This document shows, one piece after another, positions 19,139 to 27,310 of a DNA stretch of 64,000 bases. The stretch spans positions 1 to 64,000 of the forward strand of contig JADZEK010000105.1 of the NCBI GenBank assembly GCA_020850595.1, given 5' to 3'. Made by a program: the position numbers and the translations under genes. This stretch comes from Anaerolineales bacterium. Its GTDB lineage: Bacteria; Chloroflexota; Anaerolineae; Anaerolineales; UBA6663. Below the pieces are notes generated by a model. The model did no database searches. It was not told where the DNA came from and worked only from the letters and a program-made list of their open reading frames with translations. Within the stretch, counting starts at the first letter, position 1. Each line of letters begins with the position of its first letter.

Positions 19139-19190
19139 TTGACTGCTGACCTCCGACCTCTAACCTCTCACTTCCCACCTCTCACTTCTC
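19136..19190. repeat. Low-complexity spacer between the two nuclease parts
   Basis: Begins TGATTGACTGCTGACC and continues as ACCTCTCAC-type units (CTCACTTCCCACCTCTCAC). The reverse complement of 56871-56892 shares CCCACCTCTCAC. No ribosome site for the next gene is visible in it. Confidence 0.5.
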
Positions 19191-19715
19191 ATGCTGCCGC
19201 TCGCCCTACTGCTCCTCGCGCTGCTCGTCTTCTGGCTCGCCCGCCGCGCGCGGTCGGCCAGCGGCTTGCCGGCCGGACGCGTCGTGTATGCCGACACCGG
19301 CGGCTGGGCGCGGACGGAACAACCGCTGTATTCCGACCGCCTGGGATTGACGGGCAAGCCGGACTACCTCGTCGCTCAGCGCAGGGGCGGCCTGGCGCCG
19401 GTGGAAGTCAAGAGCGGCGCCGCGCCCGTCGGCGGCCCGCACCCGGGACACATTTATCAACTGGCCGCCTATTGCGCCCTCGTGGCCGAGACCACCGGCC
19501 GCCGCCCCGCTCATGGTCTGATCAAATACGCCGACCAGACGCTGCAAGTGCCCTACACCCGCGCGCTGGAGGCCGACCTGCTGCGGCTGTTGCGCGCGAT
19601 TCAGTCGGACCGCGCCGCCGCCGACGTGCCGCGCTCGCACACCCACCCGGCCCGCTGCCGCGGCTGCGGCGTCGCATCGGTCTGCGCGCAATCGCTGGCG
19701 GAAGCCGACCCATGA
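19191..19715 (+). CDS. C-terminal part of a membrane-anchored Cas4-like nuclease
   Basis: 174 residues. It starts with a membrane helix (2-17) and an Arg-rich cytosolic flank, then the catalytic half of a PD-(D/E)XK nuclease: GKPDYLV (D58), PVEVKSG (E72, K74), the helix YQLAAY (Q90, Y94; the QxxxY motif), and a C-terminal cluster C156-x2-C159-x5-C165 that in Cas4 joins one N-terminal Cys to hold a 4Fe-4S cluster. The missing N-terminal Cys and His are in the 80-residue protein just upstream. No Shine-Dalgarno sequence is seen before the ATG, so expression may rely on reinitiation; a recent split of a once-fused gene is also possible. There is no CRISPR array or other cas gene here. Confidence 0.75.
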   Translation: MLPLALLLLALLVFWLARRARSASGLPAGRVVYADTGGWARTEQPLYSDRLGLTGKPDYLVAQRRGGLAPVEVKSGAAPVGGPHPGHIYQLAAYCALVAETTGRRPAHGLIKYADQTLQVPYTRALEADLLRLLRAIQSDRAAADVPRSHTHPARCRGCGVASVCAQSLAEADP

Positions 19716-19730
19716 ACGCCCGCCGGCCGG

Positions 19731-19736
19731 TATAAT
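19731..19736 (+). promoter_or_regulatory. -10 box of nadK
   Basis: TATAAT, 12 nt before the ATG at 19749; predicted leader of only about 5 nt. Confidence 0.5.
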
Positions 19737-19748
19737 AACCCTGCGTCC

Positions 19749-20633
19749 ATGACCCTGCCCCACTCGCCACTGCAGCGCCCGCCTGAGCGCGTGCTCATCC
19801 TTCACAACCCGCTGGTCGCCCGTTCGGCGGCCCTGGCAGCGGAGATGCACGCCTACCTCTCCAGCCAGGCCGGGCTGAGCGTGCAGCAGGCGGTGTTGGG
19901 CGAGGCCGAGGACGGCGCGGGCGTCGCCGGACAAGACCTGATTGTGCTGCTCGGCGGCGACGGCTCCATGCTGCGGGCCGGCGCGCTGGCCGCCCGCCAC
20001 GGCGTGCCCTTGCTGGGCATCAACCTGGGCCGCCTGGGCTTCTTGGGCGAGGTGCCGCCGGAGGAATGGCGCGAGGCGCTGGGCCGCGTGCTGGCCGGCG
20101 ACTGCTGGCTCGAAGCGCGCATGCTGCTGCACGTGGAACACCACCGCGCCGGGCAAGTGCTGGGCAGCTACGAGGCCCTCAACGAGGCCGTCGTCGGCCG
20201 CGGCGCGCTGGCCCGCCCGGTACGCCTCAAAGCCCTGATTGACGGCGGCGAGTTGACCACCTACGTGGCCGACGGCCTGATCATCGCCACGCCCACCGGC
20301 TCCACCGCCTACGCCCTGGCGGCGGGCGGCCCGGTGCTCCCGCCCGAACTGCGCAACATCCTGCTCATCGCCATCGCCCCGCACCTAAGCATTGACCGCG
20401 CCATCGTCCTGCCGCAAGGCAGCACGGTGGAGGTCATCGTGCGCACCGACCACCAGGCCATCCTCAGCGCGGATGGGCAATACGAGGTGCCGCTGGCCGA
20501 TGGCGACGCCGTGCGCGTGTGCATGAGCCAATTCACCGTCAACTTTGTGCGCGTGCGTCCGCGCCATTACTTCTACACCAGCCTCGTCCAGCGGATGCAG
20601 CAAAACCCCTCCGCCGACAAGGTCAGCAAATAG
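19749..20633 (+). CDS. nadK: NAD kinase
   Basis: 294 residues. Phosphorylates NAD to NADP. The GGDG motif is at about 69-72 (VLLGGDGSMLRAG), followed by LGINLGRLGFLGE, the LNEAVVGRG block, and TPTGSTAYALAAGGPV, all diagnostic. The promoter sits almost on the start codon, so it is expressed separately from the nuclease genes. The DUF2961 gene starts 24 nt after its stop. Confidence 0.95.
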   Translation: MTLPHSPLQRPPERVLILHNPLVARSAALAAEMHAYLSSQAGLSVQQAVLGEAEDGAGVAGQDLIVLLGGDGSMLRAGALAARHGVPLLGINLGRLGFLGEVPPEEWREALGRVLAGDCWLEARMLLHVEHHRAGQVLGSYEALNEAVVGRGALARPVRLKALIDGGELTTYVADGLIIATPTGSTAYALAAGGPVLPPELRNILLIAIAPHLSIDRAIVLPQGSTVEVIVRTDHQAILSADGQYEVPLADGDAVRVCMSQFTVNFVRVRPRHYFYTSLVQRMQQNPSADKVSK

Positions 20634-20657
20634 GTCACCCCCACAAGGACACTGCCA

Positions 20658-21746
20658 ATGCCTGCCACTCCCTTCAACGGTCTCGGACTCAACCTGGGCA
20701 ACCTCGCGCGCCTGTCGGCCGCGCAAACGCGCTCCATCAGCCCGGAAAACTTCACCGGCGACCGGGGCGGAGGCGGCCGTTCCACCGACGGCCCGGCCGC
20801 CTCCGCCGCGCGCGACCTAGGCCCCGGCTGGAAGCTCTCGCCCTACGTGCGCATTGCCCCCGGCCAGACCTTCTCAATGGCCGACATCACCGGGCCGGGC
20901 GCGATTCAGCACATCTGGCTGACGCCCACCGGCCCATGGCGCAGCAGCATCCTGCGCATCTATTGGGACGACCAGGAGCAGCCGTCCGTCGAGTGCCCGA
21001 TCGGCGACTTCTTCGGCCAGGGCTGGGGCCAGGCCGCCTATATCTCGTCGCTGGCCGTGTGCGTCAACCCGGGCAGCGGCTTCAACAGCTACTGGGAAAT
21101 GCCGTTCCAGAAGCGCTGCCGGGTCACGGTGGAGAACCGCGGCGCCGAGACGATGGTGCTCTATTACCAGATCAGTTATGTGCTCACCGAAGTGCCCGCC
21201 GACTGCGGCTACTTCCACGCGCAGTTCCGCCGTGTCAACCCGCTGCCGTATCGCCAGGTCTACACGCTGCTCGATGGCGTGCGCGGCCAGGGTCATTACG
21301 TGGGCACCTATATGGCCTGGGGCTCGAACAACGCCGGCTGGTGGGGCGAGGGCGAGATCAAGTTCTTCATGGACGGCGACGGCGAGTACCCCACCATCTG
21401 CGGCACCGGCACCGAAGATTACTTCTGCGGCTCCTACAATTTCGAGAACCGCGAAACGCGCACCTATCAACTCTTCAGCACGCCCTACGCGGGTCTGCAC
21501 CAGGTTATCCGGCCGGATGGGACGAACGCCTCGCAAATGCGCTTTGGCATGTACCGCTGGCACCTCACCGATCCCATCCGCTTCCAGCAGGACTTGCGCG
21601 TGACCATCCAGGCCCTGAGCTGGCGCAGCGGCGGGCGCTACCTGCCCCTGCAGGACGATCTGGCTTCGGTGGCGTATTGGTATCAGGCGCTGCCCAGCGC
21701 GCCCTTCCCGACGCTGCCCGACCGCGACTATCTCGAGGTCATTTAG
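20658..21746 (+). CDS. DUF2961 / GH172-type glycoside hydrolase
   Basis: 362 residues, no signal peptide. Characteristic DUF2961 text: SISPENFTGDRGGGGR near the start, GPGAIQHIWLT, VECPIGDFFGQGWG, GEGEIKFFMDGDGEYPTI and CGTGTEDYFCGSYNF. The family is now GH172, whose studied members act on fructofuranose or arabinofuranose linkages with paired Glu residues; Glu candidates are in GEGEIKF and GTEDYF. The substrate here is unknown. The absence of a signal peptide suggests action on imported or intracellular glycans. It follows nadK closely. Confidence 0.85.
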   Translation: MPATPFNGLGLNLGNLARLSAAQTRSISPENFTGDRGGGGRSTDGPAASAARDLGPGWKLSPYVRIAPGQTFSMADITGPGAIQHIWLTPTGPWRSSILRIYWDDQEQPSVECPIGDFFGQGWGQAAYISSLAVCVNPGSGFNSYWEMPFQKRCRVTVENRGAETMVLYYQISYVLTEVPADCGYFHAQFRRVNPLPYRQVYTLLDGVRGQGHYVGTYMAWGSNNAGWWGEGEIKFFMDGDGEYPTICGTGTEDYFCGSYNFENRETRTYQLFSTPYAGLHQVIRPDGTNASQMRFGMYRWHLTDPIRFQQDLRVTIQALSWRSGGRYLPLQDDLASVAYWYQALPSAPFPTLPDRDYLEVI

Positions 21747-21772
21747 CTCAGCCTGGGCTTATCTGGCGCGGC

Positions 21773-21778
21773 TAGAAT
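21773..21778 (+). promoter_or_regulatory. -10 box of a leaderless transcript
   Basis: TAGAAT ends 7 nt before the ATG at 21786; the gap TGTCGGC has no ribosome site. Confidence 0.55.
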
Positions 21779-21785
21779 TGTCGGC

Positions 21786-22358
21786 ATGACCAACGCTCCT
21801 GCCCCTCCGACCGTTTCCGCCGGCGATACGCTCTACTGCGCCAACCACCCGCAGACGTCGACCGCGCTGCGCTGCAACAAGTGCAACAAGCCCATTTGCA
21901 CCAAATGCGCTGTGCTCACCCCGGTGGGCTACCGCTGCCGTGAGTGCGTGCGCGGCCAGCAGCAGGTGTTCGAGACCGCCCGGTGGTACGATTACGTCAG
22001 CGCGCCGCTCACGGCGGCGGTGCTGGGCGGGGTGGCGGGCGCGCTGCTCACCTTCTTGGGCTGGTTTGTGATCTTCCTGTCGCCGGTGGCGGGCGGCCTG
22101 GTGGCCGAGGTGGTGCGGCGGGTAGTGGGCCGCCGCCGGGGCCGCAACCTGTTTCTCGCGGCCGCGGCGGGCTACGTGGCGGGCTGTCTGGCGCTCTTCG
22201 CGCCCGCCCTGATCGTGCTGGCGCTGGCGCTGCTGGGCGGCGAGGCGGCGGGCGGCGCGGGCCTGCGCAGCCTGCTGGGGCTGCTCTGGCCGCTGGTCTA
22301 CACCGTCATCGCCGCCGGCACGTTTTACGCGCGGCTGCGCGGCATCAGCGTCGGCTAG
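21786..22358 (+). CDS. B-box-type zinc-finger membrane protein
   Basis: 190 residues. Residues 18-58 hold a zinc-binding module of the bacterial B-box type: CANHPQTSTALRCNKCNKPIC followed by CAVLTPVGYRCREC (Cys and His ligands paired). After a short linker come about four membrane helices (75-185). This domain order, N-terminal B-box finger with a polytopic membrane domain, is common in bacterial proteins of unknown role, often near rhomboid-like or envelope genes. It appears to lead a two-gene unit with recN, which starts 12 nt after its stop. Confidence 0.8.
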   Translation: MTNAPAPPTVSAGDTLYCANHPQTSTALRCNKCNKPICTKCAVLTPVGYRCRECVRGQQQVFETARWYDYVSAPLTAAVLGGVAGALLTFLGWFVIFLSPVAGGLVAEVVRRVVGRRRGRNLFLAAAAGYVAGCLALFAPALIVLALALLGGEAAGGAGLRSLLGLLWPLVYTVIAAGTFYARLRGISVG

Positions 22359-22369
22359 ATCACGGCCTC

Positions 22370-24136
22370 ATGCTCACCGAACTCCACATCACCGACTTCG
22401 CTATCATAGACGCGCTGCATCTGCAGCTGCAGCCCGGCCTGGTGGTCTTCACCGGCGAGACCGGCGCGGGCAAGTCCATCATCATAGACGCGGTGGAGCT
22501 GCTGCTCGGCGGCAAGGCCGACCCGCTCTTCGTGCGCGCCGGGGCCGAGGCCGCCCGCGTGGAGGGCGTGTTTGCGCTGGAGCCGAGCGCGCAGCAGGCC
22601 ATTCAGGCCATCCTGACTCGCGAGCAGTTGGCCGATGACGAGAACGAAGAGGCGACCGAAGTGACCCTGGCGCGCGAGGTGCGCCGCGAAGGCCGCGCCG
22701 CCGCGCGCGTGAACGGCCGCCTGGTGAGCCTGGCCCTGCTGCGCGAGATCGGCCAGTGGTTGGTGGATGTGCACGGCCAGAGCGAGCACCTCTCGCTGCT
22801 GCGCACCCGCGAGCACGTCTTCCTCCTCGACCGCTTCGCCGAACTGGATGAGCAACGCGACGCCTACGCCCAGGTGGTGCGCGACCTGAACGGCCTGCGC
22901 CGCGAACTGAGCGAGCTGCGCCGCCTGGAACGCGAGCGCGAGCGCCGCCTGGACATGCTCGATTTTCAGATCAAAGAGATCGAGGCCGCGCGCCTGAAGG
23001 CGGGCGAAGACAAGACCCTGCTGGAGGAGCGCACGCGCCTGGCGAACGCCGAGAAGCTGGCCGCGCTGGCCGACGACGCCATGCGCGCGCTGGCGGCCGG
23101 CAGCGACGACACGCCCTCCGCGGCCGACCTGCTGGGCGAGGCCGCCCGCGCCTTCAACAGCCTGGCGAAGATTGACCCGACCCAGACCGAGCGGCGCGAC
23201 CTGGCGCTGAACCTGAGCGAACAGTTTAAAGACCTGGTGCGCGACCTGGAAGACTATCGCGAACAGATTGAGTACAACCCCAAGCGCCTCAACGCCGTGG
23301 AGGAGCGCCTGGAGCTGATAAAGAACCTGGAGCGCAAGTACGGCGGCAGCATCGAGGAGGTGCTGGCGTTCGGCGCGCAGGCGCAGGCTGAGCTAGACAC
23401 GCTCACCCATTCCAGCGAGCGCCGCGCCGAGCTGGAGGCGCGCGAGGAAAAGCTGCTGCGCCGCATCGGCCAACTGGGCGCGCAGCTTTCGGCTGCGCGC
23501 CAGGCGGCGGGCGAGGTGCTCGCCCGCGCCATCGAAGGCGAGTTGGCCGACCTGCGCATGGAGCGCGCCCAGTTCGGCGTCGAGCAGCACCGGCTGGAAG
23601 ACCCGGCCGGCGCGCTGGTGGAGGGCCGCCGCGTGGCCTTCGACGCCACCGGCCTCGACCACGTGGAGTTCATGGTCGCGCCCAACCTGGGCGAAGGCCT
23701 CAAGCCGCTGGCCAAGGTGGCCTCGGGCGGCGAAACCTCGCGCCTGATGCTGGCCCTGAAGGGCGTGCTGGCCCGCGCCGACCAGACCCCCACGCTCATC
23801 TTCGACGAGATTGATCAGGGCATCGGCGGGCGGGTCGGCGCCATCGTCGGGCAGAAGCTGTGGGCGCTGGGCGGGTCACATCAGGTGCTGTGCATCACGC
23901 ACCTGCCGCAGTTGGCGGGCTTCGGCGACCAGCATTTCAAGGTCGAGAAGGCTTTCGCGGGCGAGCGCACCGTCACCCACGTGCGGCCGCTCGGGGCGGG
24001 CGAGCGCATTTACGAACTGGCCCAGATGCTGGGCGGCACGGGCGACAAGGCCATGGACAGCGCCGAGGAAATCCTGGCCTACGTCGAGCAGATCAAGGCC
24101 GCCAGCGGCGCCGCGCCGCCGGGCCAACTGAGCTGA
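22370..24136 (+). CDS. recN: DNA repair protein RecN
   Basis: 588 residues. The ATG at 22370 is chosen because the family begins with MLTELHITDFAIID; the frame is open far upstream but overlaps another gene. Walker A is GETGAGKS (29-36). A long coiled coil occupies about 150-400, and the C-terminal half has the ABC signature region (ASGGETSRLMLALKGVL), Walker B LIFDEIDQG and the H-loop LCITHLPQLAGF. It is an SMC-like ATPase that gathers broken DNA ends. No LexA-like site precedes the B-box/recN pair. Confidence 0.96.
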   Translation: MLTELHITDFAIIDALHLQLQPGLVVFTGETGAGKSIIIDAVELLLGGKADPLFVRAGAEAARVEGVFALEPSAQQAIQAILTREQLADDENEEATEVTLAREVRREGRAAARVNGRLVSLALLREIGQWLVDVHGQSEHLSLLRTREHVFLLDRFAELDEQRDAYAQVVRDLNGLRRELSELRRLERERERRLDMLDFQIKEIEAARLKAGEDKTLLEERTRLANAEKLAALADDAMRALAAGSDDTPSAADLLGEAARAFNSLAKIDPTQTERRDLALNLSEQFKDLVRDLEDYREQIEYNPKRLNAVEERLELIKNLERKYGGSIEEVLAFGAQAQAELDTLTHSSERRAELEAREEKLLRRIGQLGAQLSAARQAAGEVLARAIEGELADLRMERAQFGVEQHRLEDPAGALVEGRRVAFDATGLDHVEFMVAPNLGEGLKPLAKVASGGETSRLMLALKGVLARADQTPTLIFDEIDQGIGGRVGAIVGQKLWALGGSHQVLCITHLPQLAGFGDQHFKVEKAFAGERTVTHVRPLGAGERIYELAQMLGGTGDKAMDSAEEILAYVEQIKAASGAAPPGQLS

Positions 24137-24143
24137 GCCAGCA

Positions 24144-25088
24144 ATGGGGTCACTCACCCTGCCGGCCTGGGCGCGAGCCGCCCACCCGATTGTGCGCTAC
24201 GAGCGCCGCCACTGGCAGGCCTCGCGCACCTGGCGGCTGGTGAACGTGCTGTTATGGGGCGGCAGCCTGGTCTTCTTGCTCGTGCCCGCTGCGTGCAGCC
24301 TGCTCTTCACCGTCGGCTTCACGTTCCAATCGCCCGCCGAGGTGGTGCTCGGCCTGGGCGGCCTGTTCACCCTGGGGTTGTTCATCGTCACAGCGATCCT
24401 CAGCGGCCTCAACGCGCTGTGCGCCGGCATCCTGGGGGCCACGGTCATCGCCCGCGAGCGCGAGAGCCAAACCTGGCCGTTCTTGCGCCTCACGCCGCTA
24501 ACCGGCCGCGAGATCGCGCTGGGCAAGCTCATGGCTGTCTTCTACACGCTCGGCCGGCCGCTCGCCATCATCACCGGCCTGCGGCTGCTCGCGCTGCTCG
24601 GTGGGCTGGTAACGGTCATCGTCGCCTACCTCGTCAGTGGCGCGAACCCTTACGCTTTGGCGGAACTGGCCGCCGCCCTCCAGCGCGACTTGGCCGCCGC
24701 GCCCGGCCATGTGTTCCCAGGCCTGATGCTTCTCGGACTTGGCCTGCTCGTCGGCCTCGTCACCTGGCTGGCCGAGCCGCTGTGGGGCGTGCTCTACAAC
24801 GGCGTGCTGGGGCTGGCCGCGTCTACCCTGGTGCGCTCGCGCGGCGCGGCCGTGGCGGTGTTGTTCGGCGCGCAGTTCGGCATTGCCTTGGGCCTTGTTG
24901 CGCCCGCGCAGCAAATCGCCCTGCTGGCGACGGCTCCGTTCATCGTCACCAGTTCCGGCGCGCCCAACAGCTTTCTCGCCCTCTTCATTGTTGGGTCGCA
25001 GGCGGCGCTGGGGCTGGTGCTCAGTTGGGGCGTGCTGGCCGGCGCGCTCTACCTGGCGCTGCGCCGCGCCGACACGCTGGGCGACTGA
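24144..25088 (+). CDS. ABC-2-like permease component
   Basis: 314 residues with about six to eight membrane helices. The cytoplasmic loop ARERESQTWPFLRLTPLTG followed by REIALGKL is the coupling region typical of ABC-2 type permeases that pair with a separate ATPase. No ATPase gene is adjacent. It begins 7 nt after recN and could be carried on that transcript. Confidence 0.7.
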   Translation: MGSLTLPAWARAAHPIVRYERRHWQASRTWRLVNVLLWGGSLVFLLVPAACSLLFTVGFTFQSPAEVVLGLGGLFTLGLFIVTAILSGLNALCAGILGATVIARERESQTWPFLRLTPLTGREIALGKLMAVFYTLGRPLAIITGLRLLALLGGLVTVIVAYLVSGANPYALAELAAALQRDLAAAPGHVFPGLMLLGLGLLVGLVTWLAEPLWGVLYNGVLGLAASTLVRSRGAAVAVLFGAQFGIALGLVAPAQQIALLATAPFIVTSSGAPNSFLALFIVGSQAALGLVLSWGVLAGALYLALRRADTLGD

Positions 25089-25103
25089 CCACCCGTAATA
25101 ACC

Positions 25104-25130
25104 AAAACATCCGGCCCCAGTGGCCGGATG
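25104..25130 (-). terminator. Terminator of the zinc-ribbon gene
   Basis: CATCCGGCC (25108-25116) pairs with GGCCGGATG (25122-25130). On the minus strand it is followed by TTTTGGTTATT. Confidence 0.75.
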
Positions 25131-25155
25131 CGGATTGTGGGAGAAACGGCCGCGC

Positions 25156-25353
25156 CTAACGGGCCGCCTCTTGTTCCAGCGCGCGCATGTACTCCCCCGG
25201 CAAGTCGTCCGTTTGCTCCTGAGGCGCGAAGCCGCTGTCGCAGGTGTAACCGCAGATGGTACACTGGCCCTGAACTTCCAGGCCTGCGCCCGTGGGATTG
25301 ATTGTGGTGACCAGGCCCGGCAGGTTACAATACGGGCATTCGCTCAAGTTCAT
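25156..25353 (-). CDS. Small zinc-ribbon-like protein
   Basis: 65 residues from ATG 25353, which has AAGGAGG 10 nt upstream. Two Cys pairs, CPYC and CTICGYTC, suggest a zinc ribbon; the tail is acidic with a short helix (LPGEYMRALEQEAAR). An in-frame ATG at 25407 would add 18 residues and lies 6 nt after a TAGAAT box, so a leaderless longer form is also possible. Function unknown. It diverges from the cytochrome gene at 25466. Confidence 0.65.
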   Translation of the reverse strand: MNLSECPYCNLPGLVTTINPTGAGLEVQGQCTICGYTCDSGFAPQEQTDDLPGEYMRALEQEAAR

Positions 25354-25413
25354 CCAGTCAGCGCCTCCTTTCCGTGGCGGAGTTTGGGCGTGCATGTTTT
25401 CTGACATGCCCGG

Positions 25414-25419
25414 ATTCTA
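25414..25419 (-). promoter_or_regulatory. -10 box upstream of the zinc-ribbon gene
   Basis: TAGAAT on the minus strand, 6 nt before the in-frame ATG at 25407; same geometry as the other leaderless candidates. Confidence 0.45.
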
Positions 25420-25465
25420 CCGGACCATGATTAATGCAACATAAGGTGCGCCTCAGGACTGATCG

Positions 25466-27301
25466 GTGAAGCCCAACCACCATGCTGTTTTTCGCCGTCT
25501 TTTGCGCTTACCGAGCCGGGCAGCGCTCATCTGCCTGGCGCTGCTGGCGGCCTGCGGCCCACGCCCCGCCCCCACGCCGCACACGCCCCGCGCCACGCCG
25601 GTCAGCGCCGGAGCGGTGGCGATAGACCCGGCGGGTTTGCGCCTCGCCGCCGTCAACCCCGACTCAGGCTCGGTGACGCTGGTGGACCTCGCCACGCTGA
25701 CGATACAGGCCGAAGTGGCGTTGGGCACGGACAGCGACCCGCGCACGCTCAGCTTCACGCCTGACAGCACGACGCTGTTGGTGGCCGAACACGGCGCAGG
25801 CACGCTGGCCGTGATTGACGCTGCGGCGGGCACGCTGGCGCGCACCGTCACCGTGGGCGCGCTGCCCTATGGCGTGGTGGCCGGGAGCAGCCGTGCTTAC
25901 GTCAGCCTGGCCGGCGCGCCGCAGGTGGTGGTGGTGGACCTGGGCACGTGGGCCGTCACGGCGGCCGTGCCCCTGCCGCCCTTCCCCACCGGGCTGGCGC
26001 TGGCGGCGGGCGAGGCCGCGCTGTACGTCACGCACCTGTACTCCGGCGCGGTGAGCGTGCTCGACACGGCCACGCTGACGGTCACGCAGACGCTCGCGGC
26101 CGCGCCGGAAGCGAACCTGGCGCAATTCATTGCGTTGAGCAGCGACGGCACGCGCGCCTATGTGCCACAGACGCTGGCCTTCTCTGACCGCACGGACCTG
26201 GCTTACGACAACGCCGTGCGGCCCATCGTCGGCGTGCTGGCCTTGAGCGGCGGTGAGCCTCCGGCCCCACTGGCCCTCTCCACGCCGGAGCAGGCCGTCA
26301 ACCTGCCCTTTGCCGTCGCGCTCGCGCCCGAGTGCGCCAGCCCGCCCGCGGCGTCAGCAGAGGGGTGCGCCGCGCGCCTGTACGTCGCCAATGCGGGCAG
26401 CGATGTGGTGACCGTGCTCGACCCGGCCAGCGGCGCAACGCTGGCCGCGCTTCCCACCGGCCGCAACCCCCGCGGCCTGGCCCTGAGCGCGGATGGCGCG
26501 CGCTTGTACGTGGACAACGTGCTCGACGGCACGCTCGACGTTTTTGATACTACCGCGCTCAGCCGCTTGCAGCGGCTAACGCTGACACGCCTGCCGCTGG
26601 CGGCCGAGGTGCTGGAGGGCAAGCGCCTGTTCAACAGCGCGCTAGAACCGATGGCCGCCGACGGCTGGCTCTCGTGCGCCACCTGCCACCTAGACGGCGG
26701 CGACGACGGCCGCACCTGGGCCGGTTTTCCCGACGGCCCGCGCAACACGCCCGCGCTCCTTGTCTCGGCCGCCAGCCTGCCGCTGCACTGGAACGGCAAC
26801 CTGGACGAGTTTCAAGACACCGAGGCCACCATCCGCGTCATCCAGGGCGGCGCGGGCCTGATCGCAGGCGACGCGCACCTCAGCCTCGGCCCCGCCAACG
26901 CCGGGCGCTCGGCCGCGCTCGATGCGCTGGCGGCCTACCTGGCTACGCTGACGCCGCCGCCCTCGCCCTACGCGCCGGATGCCGAGACGCTGGCCCGCGG
27001 CGAGCGCGCTTTTGCCCGCTGGGGCTGCGCCACCTGCCATAGCGGCGCGGCCTTCAGCGACCAGCAGACCCACACCAGCAGCATCGGTGACGCGGCGCTG
27101 GAACGGAACCAGACCGGCCCGCTGCCGCGCTTCGACACCCCCGCGCTGGCCGGAGCCTGGGCCACCGCGCCCTACTTTCACGACGGCTCGGCCGCCACGC
27201 TGCGCGATACGTTCTTCAGCGTGGGCTTTCACAACATGGGGCCGGCCATGAACCCCGGCGAAGTCATTGACCTGGTGGCCTACATGCAGTCGCTGCCGTA
27301 G
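25466..27301 (+). CDS. Lipoprotein with beta-propeller and two cytochrome c haem sites
   Basis: 611 residues from a GTG at 25466. A lipoprotein signal ends at LLAAC. Residues about 45-370 repeat the YVTN/surface-layer propeller pattern (AIDPAGLRLAAVN, SFTPDSTTLLVAE, ALSADGARLYVDN). The rest resembles the MauG/di-haem peroxidase family: two CATCH haem sites, the first in WLSCATCHLDGG and the second in WGCATCHSGAAF, plus NTPALLVSA, PYFHDGSAATLRDTF and a C-terminal FHNMGPAMNPGE. It would act outside the membrane as a redox enzyme or electron carrier; the substrate is unknown. It may share a transcript with the methyltransferase 9 nt downstream. Confidence 0.85.
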   Translation: MKPNHHAVFRRLLRLPSRAALICLALLAACGPRPAPTPHTPRATPVSAGAVAIDPAGLRLAAVNPDSGSVTLVDLATLTIQAEVALGTDSDPRTLSFTPDSTTLLVAEHGAGTLAVIDAAAGTLARTVTVGALPYGVVAGSSRAYVSLAGAPQVVVVDLGTWAVTAAVPLPPFPTGLALAAGEAALYVTHLYSGAVSVLDTATLTVTQTLAAAPEANLAQFIALSSDGTRAYVPQTLAFSDRTDLAYDNAVRPIVGVLALSGGEPPAPLALSTPEQAVNLPFAVALAPECASPPAASAEGCAARLYVANAGSDVVTVLDPASGATLAALPTGRNPRGLALSADGARLYVDNVLDGTLDVFDTTALSRLQRLTLTRLPLAAEVLEGKRLFNSALEPMAADGWLSCATCHLDGGDDGRTWAGFPDGPRNTPALLVSAASLPLHWNGNLDEFQDTEATIRVIQGGAGLIAGDAHLSLGPANAGRSAALDALAAYLATLTPPPSPYAPDAETLARGERAFARWGCATCHSGAAFSDQQTHTSSIGDAALERNQTGPLPRFDTPALAGAWATAPYFHDGSAATLRDTFFSVGFHNMGPAMNPGEVIDLVAYMQSLP

Positions 27302-27310
27302 CGTTGCCCG

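Noticed and set aside
18896..19715. CRISPR-Cas locus
   Set aside because: No repeat-spacer array and no other cas gene in the window; the Cas4 likeness alone does not make a CRISPR system.
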